From NCBI GenBank assembly GCA_018241505.1, contig JAFEDS010000010.1:613355-677354 (forward strand): a stretch of 64,000 bases of DNA. Direction: 5' to 3'. The position numbers and the translations under genes were made by a program. This document shows positions 53,702 to 61,639 of this stretch, piece by piece. The stretch's first letter is position 1, and each line of letters begins with the position of its first letter. The notes beneath the pieces are model-generated. The model made no database searches, was not told the DNA's origin, and saw nothing but the letters and a program-made list of their open reading frames with translations. The DNA comes from Pseudomonadota bacterium. Lineage in GTDB: Bacteria; Pseudomonadota; Gammaproteobacteria; Steroidobacterales; Steroidobacteraceae.

Positions 53702-54049
53702 TCAGGCAGCCGCGTGTGGATCGAATGAGCGCTCCACTCTGCGCCAGTCAATCCCTTCCAACAGCATCGACAACTGCGCGCTCGTTAGGCTGACCGTTCC
53801 TTGTGTTGTGTGCGGCCAGACAAACCGGCCTCGCTCCAAACGCTTCGCGAACAAACAAAGACCATCCCCAGACCACCACAGAATCTTGACACGGTCACCG
53901 GCTCGTCCTCGAAAAACGAAAAGCTGACCGGAAAAGGGATCTTCGGATAGTTGGGTCTGAACCAGGGCTGCCAATCCATCGAACCCCTTGCGCATGTCTG
54001 TTGCACCGGCGGCCAGATACACCTGCACACCCGCAGGCAGCGCTATCAT
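53702..54049 (-). CDS. tnpB: IS66 accessory protein TnpB
   Basis: A 115-residue protein (MIALPAGVQVYLAAGATDMR...) matching the IS66 Orf2 family: GFDGLAALVQTQLSEDPFSG, LFVFRGRAGDRVKILWWSGD, LFAKRLERGRFVWP. Its role in transposition is required but unclear. The ATG overlaps the tnpA stop by 4 bases (ATGA), giving coupled translation. Confidence 0.9.
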   Translation of the reverse strand: MIALPAGVQVYLAAGATDMRKGFDGLAALVQTQLSEDPFSGQLFVFRGRAGDRVKILWWSGDGLCLFAKRLERGRFVWPHTTQGTVSLTSAQLSMLLEGIDWRRVERSFDPHAAA

Positions 54050-54468
54050 CGCGACGTCAGAGCGGAAATCAGTTCGCGCAGCAGTGTGGCGTCGAAAGGA
54101 CCCAGGACGCGAAGTCGCCTGCCGGACCCGAAGTCTACCTCGATCGTCGCAGAAGTCGTTCGCGCAGGAGGTGATGCGGCCACCGTGCGCTCCGTCGGCA
54201 ACAACGTCGGCGTGGTCACTTGCACAGGCAGCAAGGCCGGCGGCTTTGACCGCCTCTCCTCGATCAATGTGCCCTGTCGTTCCAATCGGCGCCAAACGGA
54301 CAGCAGGTTGGCATTAACTCCATGCCGCTGTGCAACCTCAGGAACCGAAGCTCCTGGTTGCCGGGTCTCTTCGACCATCGATCGCTTCTCGGCTACGGAA
54401 TACTTGCGTCTCGGACCGCTGCGGCGACCCAGTTTATCTGTCAACACTCTCTCTGGCGAAGTCCCCAT
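54046..54468 (-). CDS. tnpA: IS66 TnpA, HTH protein
   Basis: A 140-residue protein with a helix-turn-helix of the IS3/IS66 orfA type (KYSVAEKRSMVEETRQPGAS, VPEVAQRHGVNANLLSVWRR) and a C-terminal strand-rich part. It is the first gene of the transposition operon and overlaps tnpB by 4 bases. Confidence 0.88.
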   Translation of the reverse strand: MGTSPERVLTDKLGRRSGPRRKYSVAEKRSMVEETRQPGASVPEVAQRHGVNANLLSVWRRLERQGTLIEERRSKPPALLPVQVTTPTLLPTERTVAASPPARTTSATIEVDFGSGRRLRVLGPFDATLLRELISALTSR

Positions 54469-54569
54469 CTAGCTCCTACGCGGGCACGTAGAGATGCACG
54501 CTTAACGTCTAGACGGCATGATCTGGCGTCACCGGCGGAATGGCTACGCGGCCCTCAGCGGATGCTTAC

Positions 54570-54577
54570 GGTGGACG
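54570..54577. repeat. IS66 target site duplication, right copy
   Basis: GGTGGACG matches the left copy exactly, next to the right inverted repeat. Confidence 0.85.
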
Positions 54578-54724
54578 CGAAAATCGTCCACTTGGTCCAG
54601 CGCTTTGAGGAATGGCTCGGATTGACCTGAGGGCCGTTTGCTCCAGTTGATGCCATAGGTGCGACAAACCTTTGCGCGGACGCCGCTGCCAGCACGCCGG
54701 TGTAGTTCTCTTTTCTGGGAAGTT

Positions 54725-54755
54725 CTTCTCTTTTTGGAGAAGTACGCCGTATACT
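54725..54755 (+). promoter_or_regulatory. Inverted repeat and -10-like element before the ubiquitin-like operon
   Basis: CTTCTC, spacer TTTTTG, GAGAAG (54725-54742) is followed by TATACT at 54750-54755, a good -10 element, 37 bases before the HTH gene. The repeat would overlap the -35 region, as expected for a self-regulating HTH repressor. A clear -35 was not found. Confidence 0.5.
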
Positions 54756-54791
54756 TGGTCACACGCACTGAACTGCAAGGGGACCAACGTC

Positions 54792-55160
54792 ATGAAACTC
54801 ACGCCATTTGGGGAGGCTGCACGATCGCTACGCATGCGTTTCGATGTGTCAATGAAGTCAATGGCGGACTTCATGGGCATCAGTTCCTCGCATCTGAGCG
54901 GCATTGAGTATGGCGAGAAACGCCTGTCTGCGAAGCATATTGACTGTGCTGTGGCGTTTTTTCGCGACCGTGCCTCGGACGAAGAAATCGCGAAATTAAG
55001 ACGCGCGGCGGAACAGTCGAGGGACATGGTTGATACGTCGAAGCTAAACCCGGACGCGCGAGGCCTGGTCGCCGCGTTCGCGCGACGGCTGCAGGAGGGT
55101 GACACGCCGACATCCGAGATCCGCGAGTGGATCACCAATCGAAAGGAGCCTGGCAAATGA
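54792..55160 (+). CDS. XRE-family-like HTH regulator paired with ImmA/IrrE protease
   Basis: A 122-residue protein with a Cro/XRE-type helix-turn-helix near the N-terminus (FGEAARSLRMRFDVSMKSMA, FMGISSSHLSGIEYGEKRLS) and a C-terminal helical part. Its stop overlaps the start of the ImmA/IrrE metallopeptidase gene by 4 bases (ATGA). Such pairs act as repressor and protease switches, where the protease cleaves or removes the repressor under stress. AGGGG precedes the ATG. It is the first gene of the ubiquitin-like operon. Confidence 0.78.
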   Translation: MKLTPFGEAARSLRMRFDVSMKSMADFMGISSSHLSGIEYGEKRLSAKHIDCAVAFFRDRASDEEIAKLRRAAEQSRDMVDTSKLNPDARGLVAAFARRLQEGDTPTSEIREWITNRKEPGK

Positions 55161-55762
55161 TCTTCGGCAACGCACGGGGATCTCGCACGCCTTCAGGATT
55201 GAAGGTGGCACCCATGAGTTACAAGAAGCTGGAAGCTGTGGCGGAGGGTGTGCGCCGGTATCTACCGCTAACTGAGGCATACGACGGCCAGCGCTGGAGC
55301 GTGAATGCGCAGCAAATTCTCGAGGACACCCTGCCGCGGGCTGGCTTCAACTTTCACATCGCGGAAGACAGCGAGTTGCAGCAGTGCGCAGCATTCGCAG
55401 TGCCGGAGCACAACTTGATAGTCGTCCGGCAGGACGTTTACGAAGGCTTGTTCACCGACGAGGTGTTCTCGCGCAGCACGGTCGTGCACGAACTCTCGCA
55501 CATAGTGCTGCGGCATGCTGTGACGCTGCACCGGGGAGCACCGGTAGGACAGCACGAGTTCTATGAAGACAGCGAGTGGCAGGCGAACGCGCTTATGGCG
55601 GCGATCATGATGCCGGTCCCAGCATGTGCGGCGGCCGCTTCTGCGCAGGACCTCGCCACAATGTGTGGGACCAGCGTCCTGTCGGCGACCTATCGGATCG
55701 ACGGCCTGGTGAAGCGCAAAGTCATTCCCGAAAAGAGCCTCAATGGCAAGCTCTTCGGGTGA
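55157..55762 (+). CDS. ImmA/IrrE-family metallopeptidase
   Basis: A 201-residue protein with the zinc motif HELSH in RSTVVHELSHIVLRH (H-E-x-x-H) and the third metal ligand candidate Glu in EDSEWQANALMAAIMMPVPA, typical of ImmA/IrrE peptidases. Together with the HTH gene it likely forms a stress-sensing switch: the protease inactivates the repressor. ATG at 55157 overlaps the HTH stop. It is followed by a 221-base gap, then the conjugation genes. Confidence 0.85.
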   Translation: MIFGNARGSRTPSGLKVAPMSYKKLEAVAEGVRRYLPLTEAYDGQRWSVNAQQILEDTLPRAGFNFHIAEDSELQQCAAFAVPEHNLIVVRQDVYEGLFTDEVFSRSTVVHELSHIVLRHAVTLHRGAPVGQHEFYEDSEWQANALMAAIMMPVPACAAAASAQDLATMCGTSVLSATYRIDGLVKRKVIPEKSLNGKLFG

Positions 55763-55983
55763 GCGGAACCGAGGACAGCAGCAGAGGAGGAACCAAGATG
55801 CCCAGCGAATAAAAACGGCCGAGTACGTTAATACCCGGCCGCGGTAGGCAAGCTACAGAAGCAACTCGCCAGCCTAGTCACTTGCGATTCTCTGTAGTCC
55901 CCCGTGCCGCTGTCAATGCGACTGCGTGCCGGTTGCGGCACGTGGCGCTGTGTTCTAGTGCTTTCTACGGAGAATTTGCAGTT
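55763..55983. other. Gap between protease and ubiquitin-like genes
   Basis: No gene is evident. A strong GAGGAGG site precedes a four-codon mini reading frame (ATG at 55798, MPSE then stop), perhaps a relic or a leader. A GGCCG-type hairpin (ACGGCCG ... CGGCCGC near 55815-55845) may attenuate transcription into the next genes. Confidence 0.4.
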
Positions 55984-56301
55984 ATGCCAGTTGACGTTCA
56001 GACCCATGGGGAGCGCCATGCGGCGCCAAACAAGACGATCGCCGTTCGCGTCCGTTACCTCGGCGCTCGCCATCCCTTCGAGGATCCGAAAGCCCCCGCC
56101 GGGGAGAACTTGGCGGAGCTGAAGCCTCGCGTGCTCGACTTCTTCAAGCTGAAGGAGGGCCCGGTGGACGGCGGAACCAAGGTGTACGTCTTCGCGATGG
56201 ATGGCCTCGTACTCACCGACCTCAACACGACCTTGGGGGTATTGGCCAAGGAGCATCACGAGCTCAAGCTCGATCTACTCGAGCGCTTCGAGCAGGGTTG
56301 A
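55984..56301 (+). CDS. Ubiquitin-like (multiubiquitin-family) modifier with a C-terminal Gly
   Basis: A 105-residue protein related to the prokaryotic multiubiquitin domain family: NKTIAVRVRYLGARHPFEDP, GTKVYVFAMDGLVLTDLNTT and LGVLAKEHHELKLDL. It appears to hold one domain. It ends LERFEQG, so a free Gly is exposed, as needed for adenylation by E1 and transfer to a target; many relatives have a Gly-Gly end, and here only one Gly is seen. It should be the modifier of the operon, attached to targets by the E1 and E2 that follow. GGAGA lies 11 bases before the ATG. Confidence 0.8.
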   Translation: MPVDVQTHGERHAAPNKTIAVRVRYLGARHPFEDPKAPAGENLAELKPRVLDFFKLKEGPVDGGTKVYVFAMDGLVLTDLNTTLGVLAKEHHELKLDLLERFEQG

Positions 56302-56305
56302 TCCG

Positions 56306-56749
56306 ATGGCCACCGACCTCGAACTCGCCCTCTTCGCGGAGGAGTTGTTGGAGGTTCGGCGGTTACCGGAAGCCGGCCGCTGGCAGCTCGAGCGGGACGA
56401 ATCCGTTCCGCTCGGGCTGTTCGCGGTAATGCATCCGCTCTCCAAACCGTCGGACCTGTATCGGGCGCGGCTACGTTGGACGGATTTCTTCGGGCCGCCC
56501 TCGCTGAAATTTATCAACATGACGACCGGAGTCGAAAATGATCCGACGGCATGGCCGCTGTGTTTCGGCTTTCGACCGACTTCGCTCGACGCTTGCCTGC
56601 CGTGGACGGCAGAAGGACACGCTCATCATCTGGAGTGGAAGAACTCGTCCGCGCAGTCATTCCCTGTGGTGGATGCGCCAATGCAGTACGCGCTGCTGCG
56701 GGTGCAATCGTCGCTTGACAACACCTACCAAGGGAGGGGGCAGCGATGA
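56306..56749 (+). CDS. E2-like ubiquitin-conjugating enzyme
   Basis: A 147-residue protein of the prokaryotic E2 family found beside ThiF-type E1 and JAB genes. The core reads PPSLKFINMTTGVENDPTAW, then SLDACLPWTAEGHAHHLEW, where the Cys of DACLPW is the likely thioester-forming residue. It lacks the flanking helices of eukaryotic E2 proteins. It follows the Ubl gene by 4 bases and its stop overlaps the JAB start (ATGA). Confidence 0.8.
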   Translation: MATDLELALFAEELLEVRRLPEAGRWQLERDESVPLGLFAVMHPLSKPSDLYRARLRWTDFFGPPSLKFINMTTGVENDPTAWPLCFGFRPTSLDACLPWTAEGHAHHLEWKNSSAQSFPVVDAPMQYALLRVQSSLDNTYQGRGQR

Positions 56750-57255
56750 CCGAATTGCATTGGACTTTACCGCAGGAACTGTTGGACACATCGATCGAGT
56801 GCATGCGGCCCCATGGTGCACGCGGCAATGAAGGGCTCGCGCTGTGGTTTGGCAGCGGTGATGAACGGCACGTGCAATTCACCCATATCGTCGAGGTCTT
56901 CGGACCCGGGTTTACGACAACACCTCTCTACATGAGCCTGTCGTTACATGCCATGGCCGCACTGACTGACTTTGCCGACGGGCACGGGGTATTTCTCGCC
57001 GGCCAGATCCACTCGCATCCGGGCAAATTCATTGAACTTTCGGAACTCGATGAGGCACATGGCATCCGGGTACCGGGCTATCTATCCGTTGTCTGCCCGT
57101 TCTACGCGCAGCGTGCACTCGAAGGCCTGGGCTCCTGCGGCGTGCACACCTTCGATGGCAACCGATACCGCCGCATGGAAGTCGATGAAGTCAGGCGGCG
57201 CATCGAGGTGCGCAAAGTTCCCCTCAAAAAGCTCCGTCTGGAGGTTCAAGCATGA
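56746..57255 (+). CDS. JAB/MPN-family metallopeptidase (deubiquitinase-like)
   Basis: A 169-residue protein with a complete JAMM motif: GQIHSHPGKFIELSELDEAH, matching HxHP followed by SxxD. The Glu that activates water could be the Glu in FTHIVEVFGPGF or nearby. In these operons it trims the modifier to expose its C-terminal Gly or removes it from targets. The single-Gly end of the local Ubl means a maturation step may not be needed. It overlaps both neighbours by 4 bases, so translation is coupled. Confidence 0.83.
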   Translation: MTELHWTLPQELLDTSIECMRPHGARGNEGLALWFGSGDERHVQFTHIVEVFGPGFTTTPLYMSLSLHAMAALTDFADGHGVFLAGQIHSHPGKFIELSELDEAHGIRVPGYLSVVCPFYAQRALEGLGSCGVHTFDGNRYRRMEVDEVRRRIEVRKVPLKKLRLEVQA

Positions 57256-58796
57256 ATGTCTCAATCGAGCAAGCAGTGAGCCGCCCCTTGGCCGTCGCGG
57301 AGGGTTTGCTACGGCGCCCGATCGACGAGACAGTTGTGTACTCTAAGGTCGTGGTCCTTACGGGCGAGACCGGTGTTGTAGCGACTGCAAATGGGCGTTG
57401 GTGTTTTCTCGACGCCCTGGCACTGCTGTCGCGCGTGGTGGGCCACCTCATCGTGGCGGTGCCGCCCGAGGCGAAACACTTGCGCCAGGAAGTGGACGCA
57501 TACTGCGAACGCGCTTGGACGCGCGGTGCCATTAGCATCGTTGATGGCGCAGAGCTGACGCTGCTTCGTGGCGCGCACGCCGTCCTCAACATTGGCGCCG
57601 AAATGCGACCCGAACTGCCGTGGACATCGATCAACGCGAACGGCTGGATTGCTCGGGTGTCCTCACGCACGAAGCTGCCTGCTGACACGCACGAGCCAAA
57701 CCCGATAGCGGCGTTGCTGGCCGCTTCGCTCGGGGTCACTGAGATCTTCAAACGCATCTTTGAAGTTCCGGAGGAGATCGCCCCCCTACTGGGCCTGACG
57801 CAGTTCTCCCTATACGAGCTGACAACGTCACCAACTTGCTTGGGACCGGCCCTGCCCTCCCAGCTTCGGTTTCCCGACACGCTGCTCACTGGGGCCGGCG
57901 CGATCGGAAACGCGATTGCACTGCTACTCGCCCAGCTGCGGATCGAGGGACGGCTCCACATCATCGACCGGCAGCGCTATCGCGACGAGAATATGGGGAC
58001 GTGCCTGCTCATGGAGAGGAACGGCTGGCTGAAAGAGCCCAAGGCATTGCGCCTTGCGGCCTGGTTGAAACAGCACAGCATCCTCAACGTGACAAGTGAT
58101 GAGATCACGATCGAGGCAGCCATCGCGGACAACCGGCTGGACGGTCTGACGATCGATCTAGCACTGAACGGCCTTGACGACCCAGGCGCGCGCCGCGAAA
58201 CGCAGCGCCTTTGGCCATCAGTAATCATCGACGGTGGCATCAACGAAGTCGGCGCCGCGGTCACTGAGTACCGGCTGGATTGGCAAGAGTGTGGATGTCT
58301 GATGTGCTGGTTCGATGCGCCCCAACTAGATGAAAAAGCCCTGCAGAGCCGCTGGACGGGCCTGCGTCGAGACTCGCTCGATGATGCGAATCGCCAGCTG
58401 TCCGATCGAGACATCGTGACAGCAGACGAGTCGAAGCGCGAGTGGTTGCGGGCACGGCAACGCGAGGGCAAGACTGTCTGCTCCGTAGTTACGGAGGCAC
58501 AGCTCGCAGCACGTCTTGGCGTTGCTGCAAACGAAGGATTCAGACCGTCCGTGCCTTTTGTCGCGGCAGCATCGGCGTCACTGGTGGTCGGAGCGGCAGT
58601 GAGAGCGTTTGTCTTCCCGCAGGAACCGGCACCTTCGATGTTTCAAATCGGAAGTCTTTTCCTCGGGCCGGCACACAGCGCGACGGCAAAGCGGTCGCCT
58701 TCGGAACGGTGTCAATGTGTATTGCAGCGGAAACTCATCATGGCAGTGCACGCGCGAAGGATGCGCAATTGTGATCGGAAGAGTGACGCAATCTGA
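57252..58796 (+). CDS. ThiF/E1-like ubiquitin-activating enzyme
   Basis: A 514-residue protein with an N-terminal domain of about 190 residues and an E1/ThiF adenylation domain. The nucleotide-binding loop reads TLLTGAGAIGNAIALLLAQL, followed by HIIDRQRYRDENMGTCLLME, which holds the acidic and Arg residues for ATP. Later DWQECGCLMCWFDAP and CSVVTEAQ carry candidate catalytic cysteines. It should activate the Ubl's terminal Gly by adenylation and pass it to the E2. It overlaps the JAB gene by 4 bases and ends the operon. Confidence 0.83.
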   Translation: MNVSIEQAVSRPLAVAEGLLRRPIDETVVYSKVVVLTGETGVVATANGRWCFLDALALLSRVVGHLIVAVPPEAKHLRQEVDAYCERAWTRGAISIVDGAELTLLRGAHAVLNIGAEMRPELPWTSINANGWIARVSSRTKLPADTHEPNPIAALLAASLGVTEIFKRIFEVPEEIAPLLGLTQFSLYELTTSPTCLGPALPSQLRFPDTLLTGAGAIGNAIALLLAQLRIEGRLHIIDRQRYRDENMGTCLLMERNGWLKEPKALRLAAWLKQHSILNVTSDEITIEAAIADNRLDGLTIDLALNGLDDPGARRETQRLWPSVIIDGGINEVGAAVTEYRLDWQECGCLMCWFDAPQLDEKALQSRWTGLRRDSLDDANRQLSDRDIVTADESKREWLRARQREGKTVCSVVTEAQLAARLGVAANEGFRPSVPFVAAASASLVVGAAVRAFVFPQEPAPSMFQIGSLFLGPAHSATAKRSPSERCQCVLQRKLIMAVHARRMRNCDRKSDAI

Positions 58797-58945
58797 ATTG
58801 TGCTGGTCCGCTCGTTCAACTCTGCCTGGCGAAGATCGCTCGCGCGCCGCCGCTAACGTTTGATGCGCGAATCCACTGCCGGTTAGTTCGAGCCGGTGGC
58901 GTCTCTTCTGACTTGAGCGGCAGCGTTTCGGATAAAGGGGAGTGC

Positions 58946-60667
58946 CTATTCATACAACCGAAAACCAAGGACTGCCAGGTCGTATCGTTGAACGAAGGCA
59001 CGGCAGGTCGAAACAAAACCAAATGCATCAGCAACTGAGATAGTTTCAGCTCGATGGATGAACATGTCTCTTTTTGCACCCAGATGTTGGAGCTGCTGCC
59101 TGTACGGCAGCCGAGATCCCTTTGCGAGGATCGCACGCTCCTTTAGAGTTCGCTCGAAAGCACCGAACGCAGCATTGAATCCAATTGTTGTACCTTTTGC
59201 ATCCGCATGAATCAACTCATCTGAGTCCATATGCAGCAAGCAGCCGTACAAGAAATGCTCCAGACCATGATAAGCAGCCACGGTCGCGAGAGGTCCATCG
59301 GTGTAGTCTTCAGACAGTACGAGTTGCTCGCTTTTTAGGAGAAGAGATCTAGCAGATGCTAGATAGGAGTTTAAGGTGCCCGGCCGTTCGGCTCGGGACT
59401 GAAAATACTCCACCACCTGGGCTGTGAGGTGTGTCTCCCATAGGCCGCTTTTCTCCCACCAAAGTCCAGGAGCCCTCTGATGTTGAAGAAGAAACCTCTC
59501 TCCGCGAGCAATTGACGGATGATCGGACGGCATGTCGGTGTACCTCAACGCCTCTAGCACCTGCGTCGTTGTTGAGATTGGAAGAGTTGGCGATCCAGAA
59601 TTGGTGGAACTCCAGCTTCCATCCTCCGCTTGCGCCCCTACTAGCCATCGCTGACCACGGGTGCAAGCATCTTTAGCCTCCTCAGCAGATCCATATCGCG
59701 CAAAAAACAATATCGCGCCGGAGGTCGTCCCTGCGTCGTCCACCAAAGATGGTGGACCCTTATCCTGCGCTCCACGGCTCCAGTCAGACCAAGCGCCGTT
59801 GCGACGCTGCAAACGAAGCACTGAAGGCGTCGCTCTGCGCGCGATTGGCAATAACACATGCCGAACTGTGCGGCATCGCGCATAGGCAACCATCAGGTCC
59901 ACGAACCGTGGAAACTCGAACGCGGCATTCTCACCTCCCGAATGAACCGTTGCCGCAAATTGTCGGACCTCATCCCCGAATTCCCGAGCTTCACTGAGAA
60001 GTAGTTCCCGAGCGTCCTTCGGTTCGAAGATCTCGTAATATCTCAGATAACTCGTGTACCAGTAGGGCTCGTAACCCCGCGCTGATGTCTGCATGGCCTT
60101 TCCACTTAAGAGGTCTTGGCGACGACGTGCAATGCTGTCTTTGAATCGCCTTCGGGACTCCTCAACACCAAACACACATAGAGCGTCCGGCGGTCCGTCA
60201 TCGCCTTCCAGGAGAATTTCATGAGCGAGCGCAGCCCGAGCTTTGTCAATACTGGAAGGTATCTGGGCTAAATCACCTTCAATCTCGGTCCGCCTATTTG
60301 TGATCGCAGCATCGATCACCTTCTCAGAAGGGCTCTTAGACGTGCGTGAGCGTCCAGTCCTGGATCGTCCCAGCCGACGAGCGCTTGATGCCACTGACTT
60401 CAGGTATCGCTTGATCGCCTTGACTGAACCGTCATCCGTAATGCCAGCTTTCGCTGCTAGCTCACACGCCTCGGAAATAATCACGGACACCGGCGAGACC
60501 TTAATTCCTCGCGCTAACGCCTCTTTCACCTTGAGGGTGGAAACCATGGCACGCATCGCCAATGACTCATACACGCCTTGCTTGAACCGGATCAGCGCTG
60601 CGTACTGATCGAGCAAGTTTTCATGTTTGGCAGAAAAATGAGAGTAGTCAGTCGGAGCTAAAGACAT
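58946..60667 (-). CDS. Terpene-cyclase-like toroid protein with C-terminal HEPN-like Rx4H
   Basis: A 573-residue protein convergent with the E1 gene. The middle (about 270-470) has repeated helix pairs with QxxxGxW-like motifs of prenyltransferase/squalene-cyclase alpha-toroids: LRLQRRNGAWSDW, AQAEDGSWSST, LLQHQRAPGLWWEKSGLWET. No DxDD cyclization motif is visible, so an enzymatic cyclase role is unlikely. The last 100 residues are helical and hold KRDMFIHRAE, an Rx4H pattern as in HEPN RNases. The N-terminal third is helical with no family match. I infer a defense-type effector joining a ligand-sensing toroid to a HEPN domain; this is a hypothesis. The start is the ATG at 60665-60667. Confidence 0.65.
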   Translation of the reverse strand: MSLAPTDYSHFSAKHENLLDQYAALIRFKQGVYESLAMRAMVSTLKVKEALARGIKVSPVSVIISEACELAAKAGITDDGSVKAIKRYLKSVASSARRLGRSRTGRSRTSKSPSEKVIDAAITNRRTEIEGDLAQIPSSIDKARAALAHEILLEGDDGPPDALCVFGVEESRRRFKDSIARRRQDLLSGKAMQTSARGYEPYWYTSYLRYYEIFEPKDARELLLSEAREFGDEVRQFAATVHSGGENAAFEFPRFVDLMVAYARCRTVRHVLLPIARRATPSVLRLQRRNGAWSDWSRGAQDKGPPSLVDDAGTTSGAILFFARYGSAEEAKDACTRGQRWLVGAQAEDGSWSSTNSGSPTLPISTTTQVLEALRYTDMPSDHPSIARGERFLLQHQRAPGLWWEKSGLWETHLTAQVVEYFQSRAERPGTLNSYLASARSLLLKSEQLVLSEDYTDGPLATVAAYHGLEHFLYGCLLHMDSDELIHADAKGTTIGFNAAFGAFERTLKERAILAKGSRLPYRQQLQHLGAKRDMFIHRAETISVADAFGFVSTCRAFVQRYDLAVLGFRLYE

Positions 60668-60682
60668 TCTATTCTTGTTCCT

Positions 60683-61063
60683 TCATTGTCCTGAGCGGAC
60701 GCGATTGCGCAACCGTGGGGCTATATCGCTCACATGATCGTTTTGCAATCTTGCCCTCAAACGATCCAAATGGTTGCGCTCACTAACGAGGTTTGCAACA
60801 TATTTGTCGAGAGCAGGCGAACATCTTCCTGGGCTTTGAGAGTTCGGGTAGCTTTGTTCGACCGGCGGCGTCAACCTGTGAGTGCATTGCACACCGGCCC
60901 TTGCTCGAGCGCCTCCGAGCAAGCCGCTTGAGGGTGACGTAGCGCTGCGGTTCGGAGACTGGACTATCGGCTGACTCCATCCGCTCTCAATGATCTGCAT
61001 ACGCGCGAGGAACCCGCCACGCCAATCTTTCTCAGGATGAAATTCCTGCACGCGGTCCGTCAC
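60683..61063 (-). CDS. Hypothetical protein upstream of the toroid gene
   Basis: A 126-residue reading starting GTG at 61061-61063 and ending 15 bases before the toroid gene on the same strand. The C-terminal third may form a coiled coil (LVSERNHLDRLRARLQNDHV). The N-terminal part is rich in Ser, Pro and Arg with no family. Coding status is uncertain. Confidence 0.35.
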   Translation of the reverse strand: MTDRVQEFHPEKDWRGGFLARMQIIESGWSQPIVQSPNRSATSPSSGLLGGARARAGVQCTHRLTPPVEQSYPNSQSPGRCSPALDKYVANLVSERNHLDRLRARLQNDHVSDIAPRLRNRVRSGQ

Positions 61064-61186
61064 GACAAAATTCTTGGAACCGCTTCGTCGCTAACTCGAT
61101 GCGGGGCGGTGGAAGCCGGGCTTTACATACTGCCCGAGAGTGATCCTGAGCGCGCTACCGTCCGGCCGGCCTCATGGATCGGAAGT

Positions 61187-61609
61187 CTATCCGTCAATCG
61201 AGGCCTTCCCGACCCTTAAATCGAGAGGACGAGGACCTTCGGTTTGAAAGGGTTCGGCCGGCAAACGCCAGAGAACACGGTCGAGATCCTGTGAGATCGC
61301 TCTAAATAAGCTTCTGATCATGGAAGATGCCTCGTGCGATACCTCTCGCGCGAAATGCAGATCGTCCGCCTCCTTTTCGAGAACCCGGAGATTCACTTTA
61401 GCAGATTCCAGAAAGTGACTGAGTTGCGCTAAGCCATCATAGAATTCGACGAAGCTGCCGATATTGGCAGACACCTGCGTCAACGCCTCCTGTGTCAACT
61501 CCCACAGGGTTTCCAACTGGGTGAGCTGCGCGAGCAGGAATCCCTTGCCCAACCCGTCCTCAATGCGCTGCAACTGGGCGCGAGCACCCGCGATATCGTC
61601 TGTGTACAT
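61187..61609 (-). CDS. Hypothetical helical protein of the mobilization region
   Basis: A 140-residue soluble helical protein (MYTDDIAGARAQLQRIEDGL...) with heptad-like Leu spacing (FYDGLAQLSHFLESAKVNLR). No family recognised. It is 30 bases downstream of the SANT-like gene and may be cotranscribed. Confidence 0.5.
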   Translation of the reverse strand: MYTDDIAGARAQLQRIEDGLGKGFLLAQLTQLETLWELTQEALTQVSANIGSFVEFYDGLAQLSHFLESAKVNLRVLEKEADDLHFAREVSHEASSMIRSLFRAISQDLDRVLWRLPAEPFQTEGPRPLDLRVGKASIDG

Positions 61610-61639
61610 GGTTTGTGATCTCCTTGGAAGACGGCGGCG

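Larger units (their letters stand above)
51699..54569 (-). mobile_element. Complete IS66-family insertion sequence with passenger gene
   Basis: The 2871-base element is bounded by the inverted repeats GTAAGCATCCGCTGAG (51699-51714) and CTCAGCGGATGCTTAC (54554-54569) and flanked by identical GGTGGACG duplications. It carries the three IS66 genes (tnpA, tnpB, tnpC, minus strand) and a fourth small membrane-protein gene between tnpC and the left end. Intact ends and duplications suggest recent insertion. Confidence 0.93.

Noticed and set aside
58946-60667. Reading the toroid protein as a squalene or terpene cyclase
   Set aside because: No DxDD or aromatic-lined active site is visible, and the C-terminal domain is unlike any cyclase.
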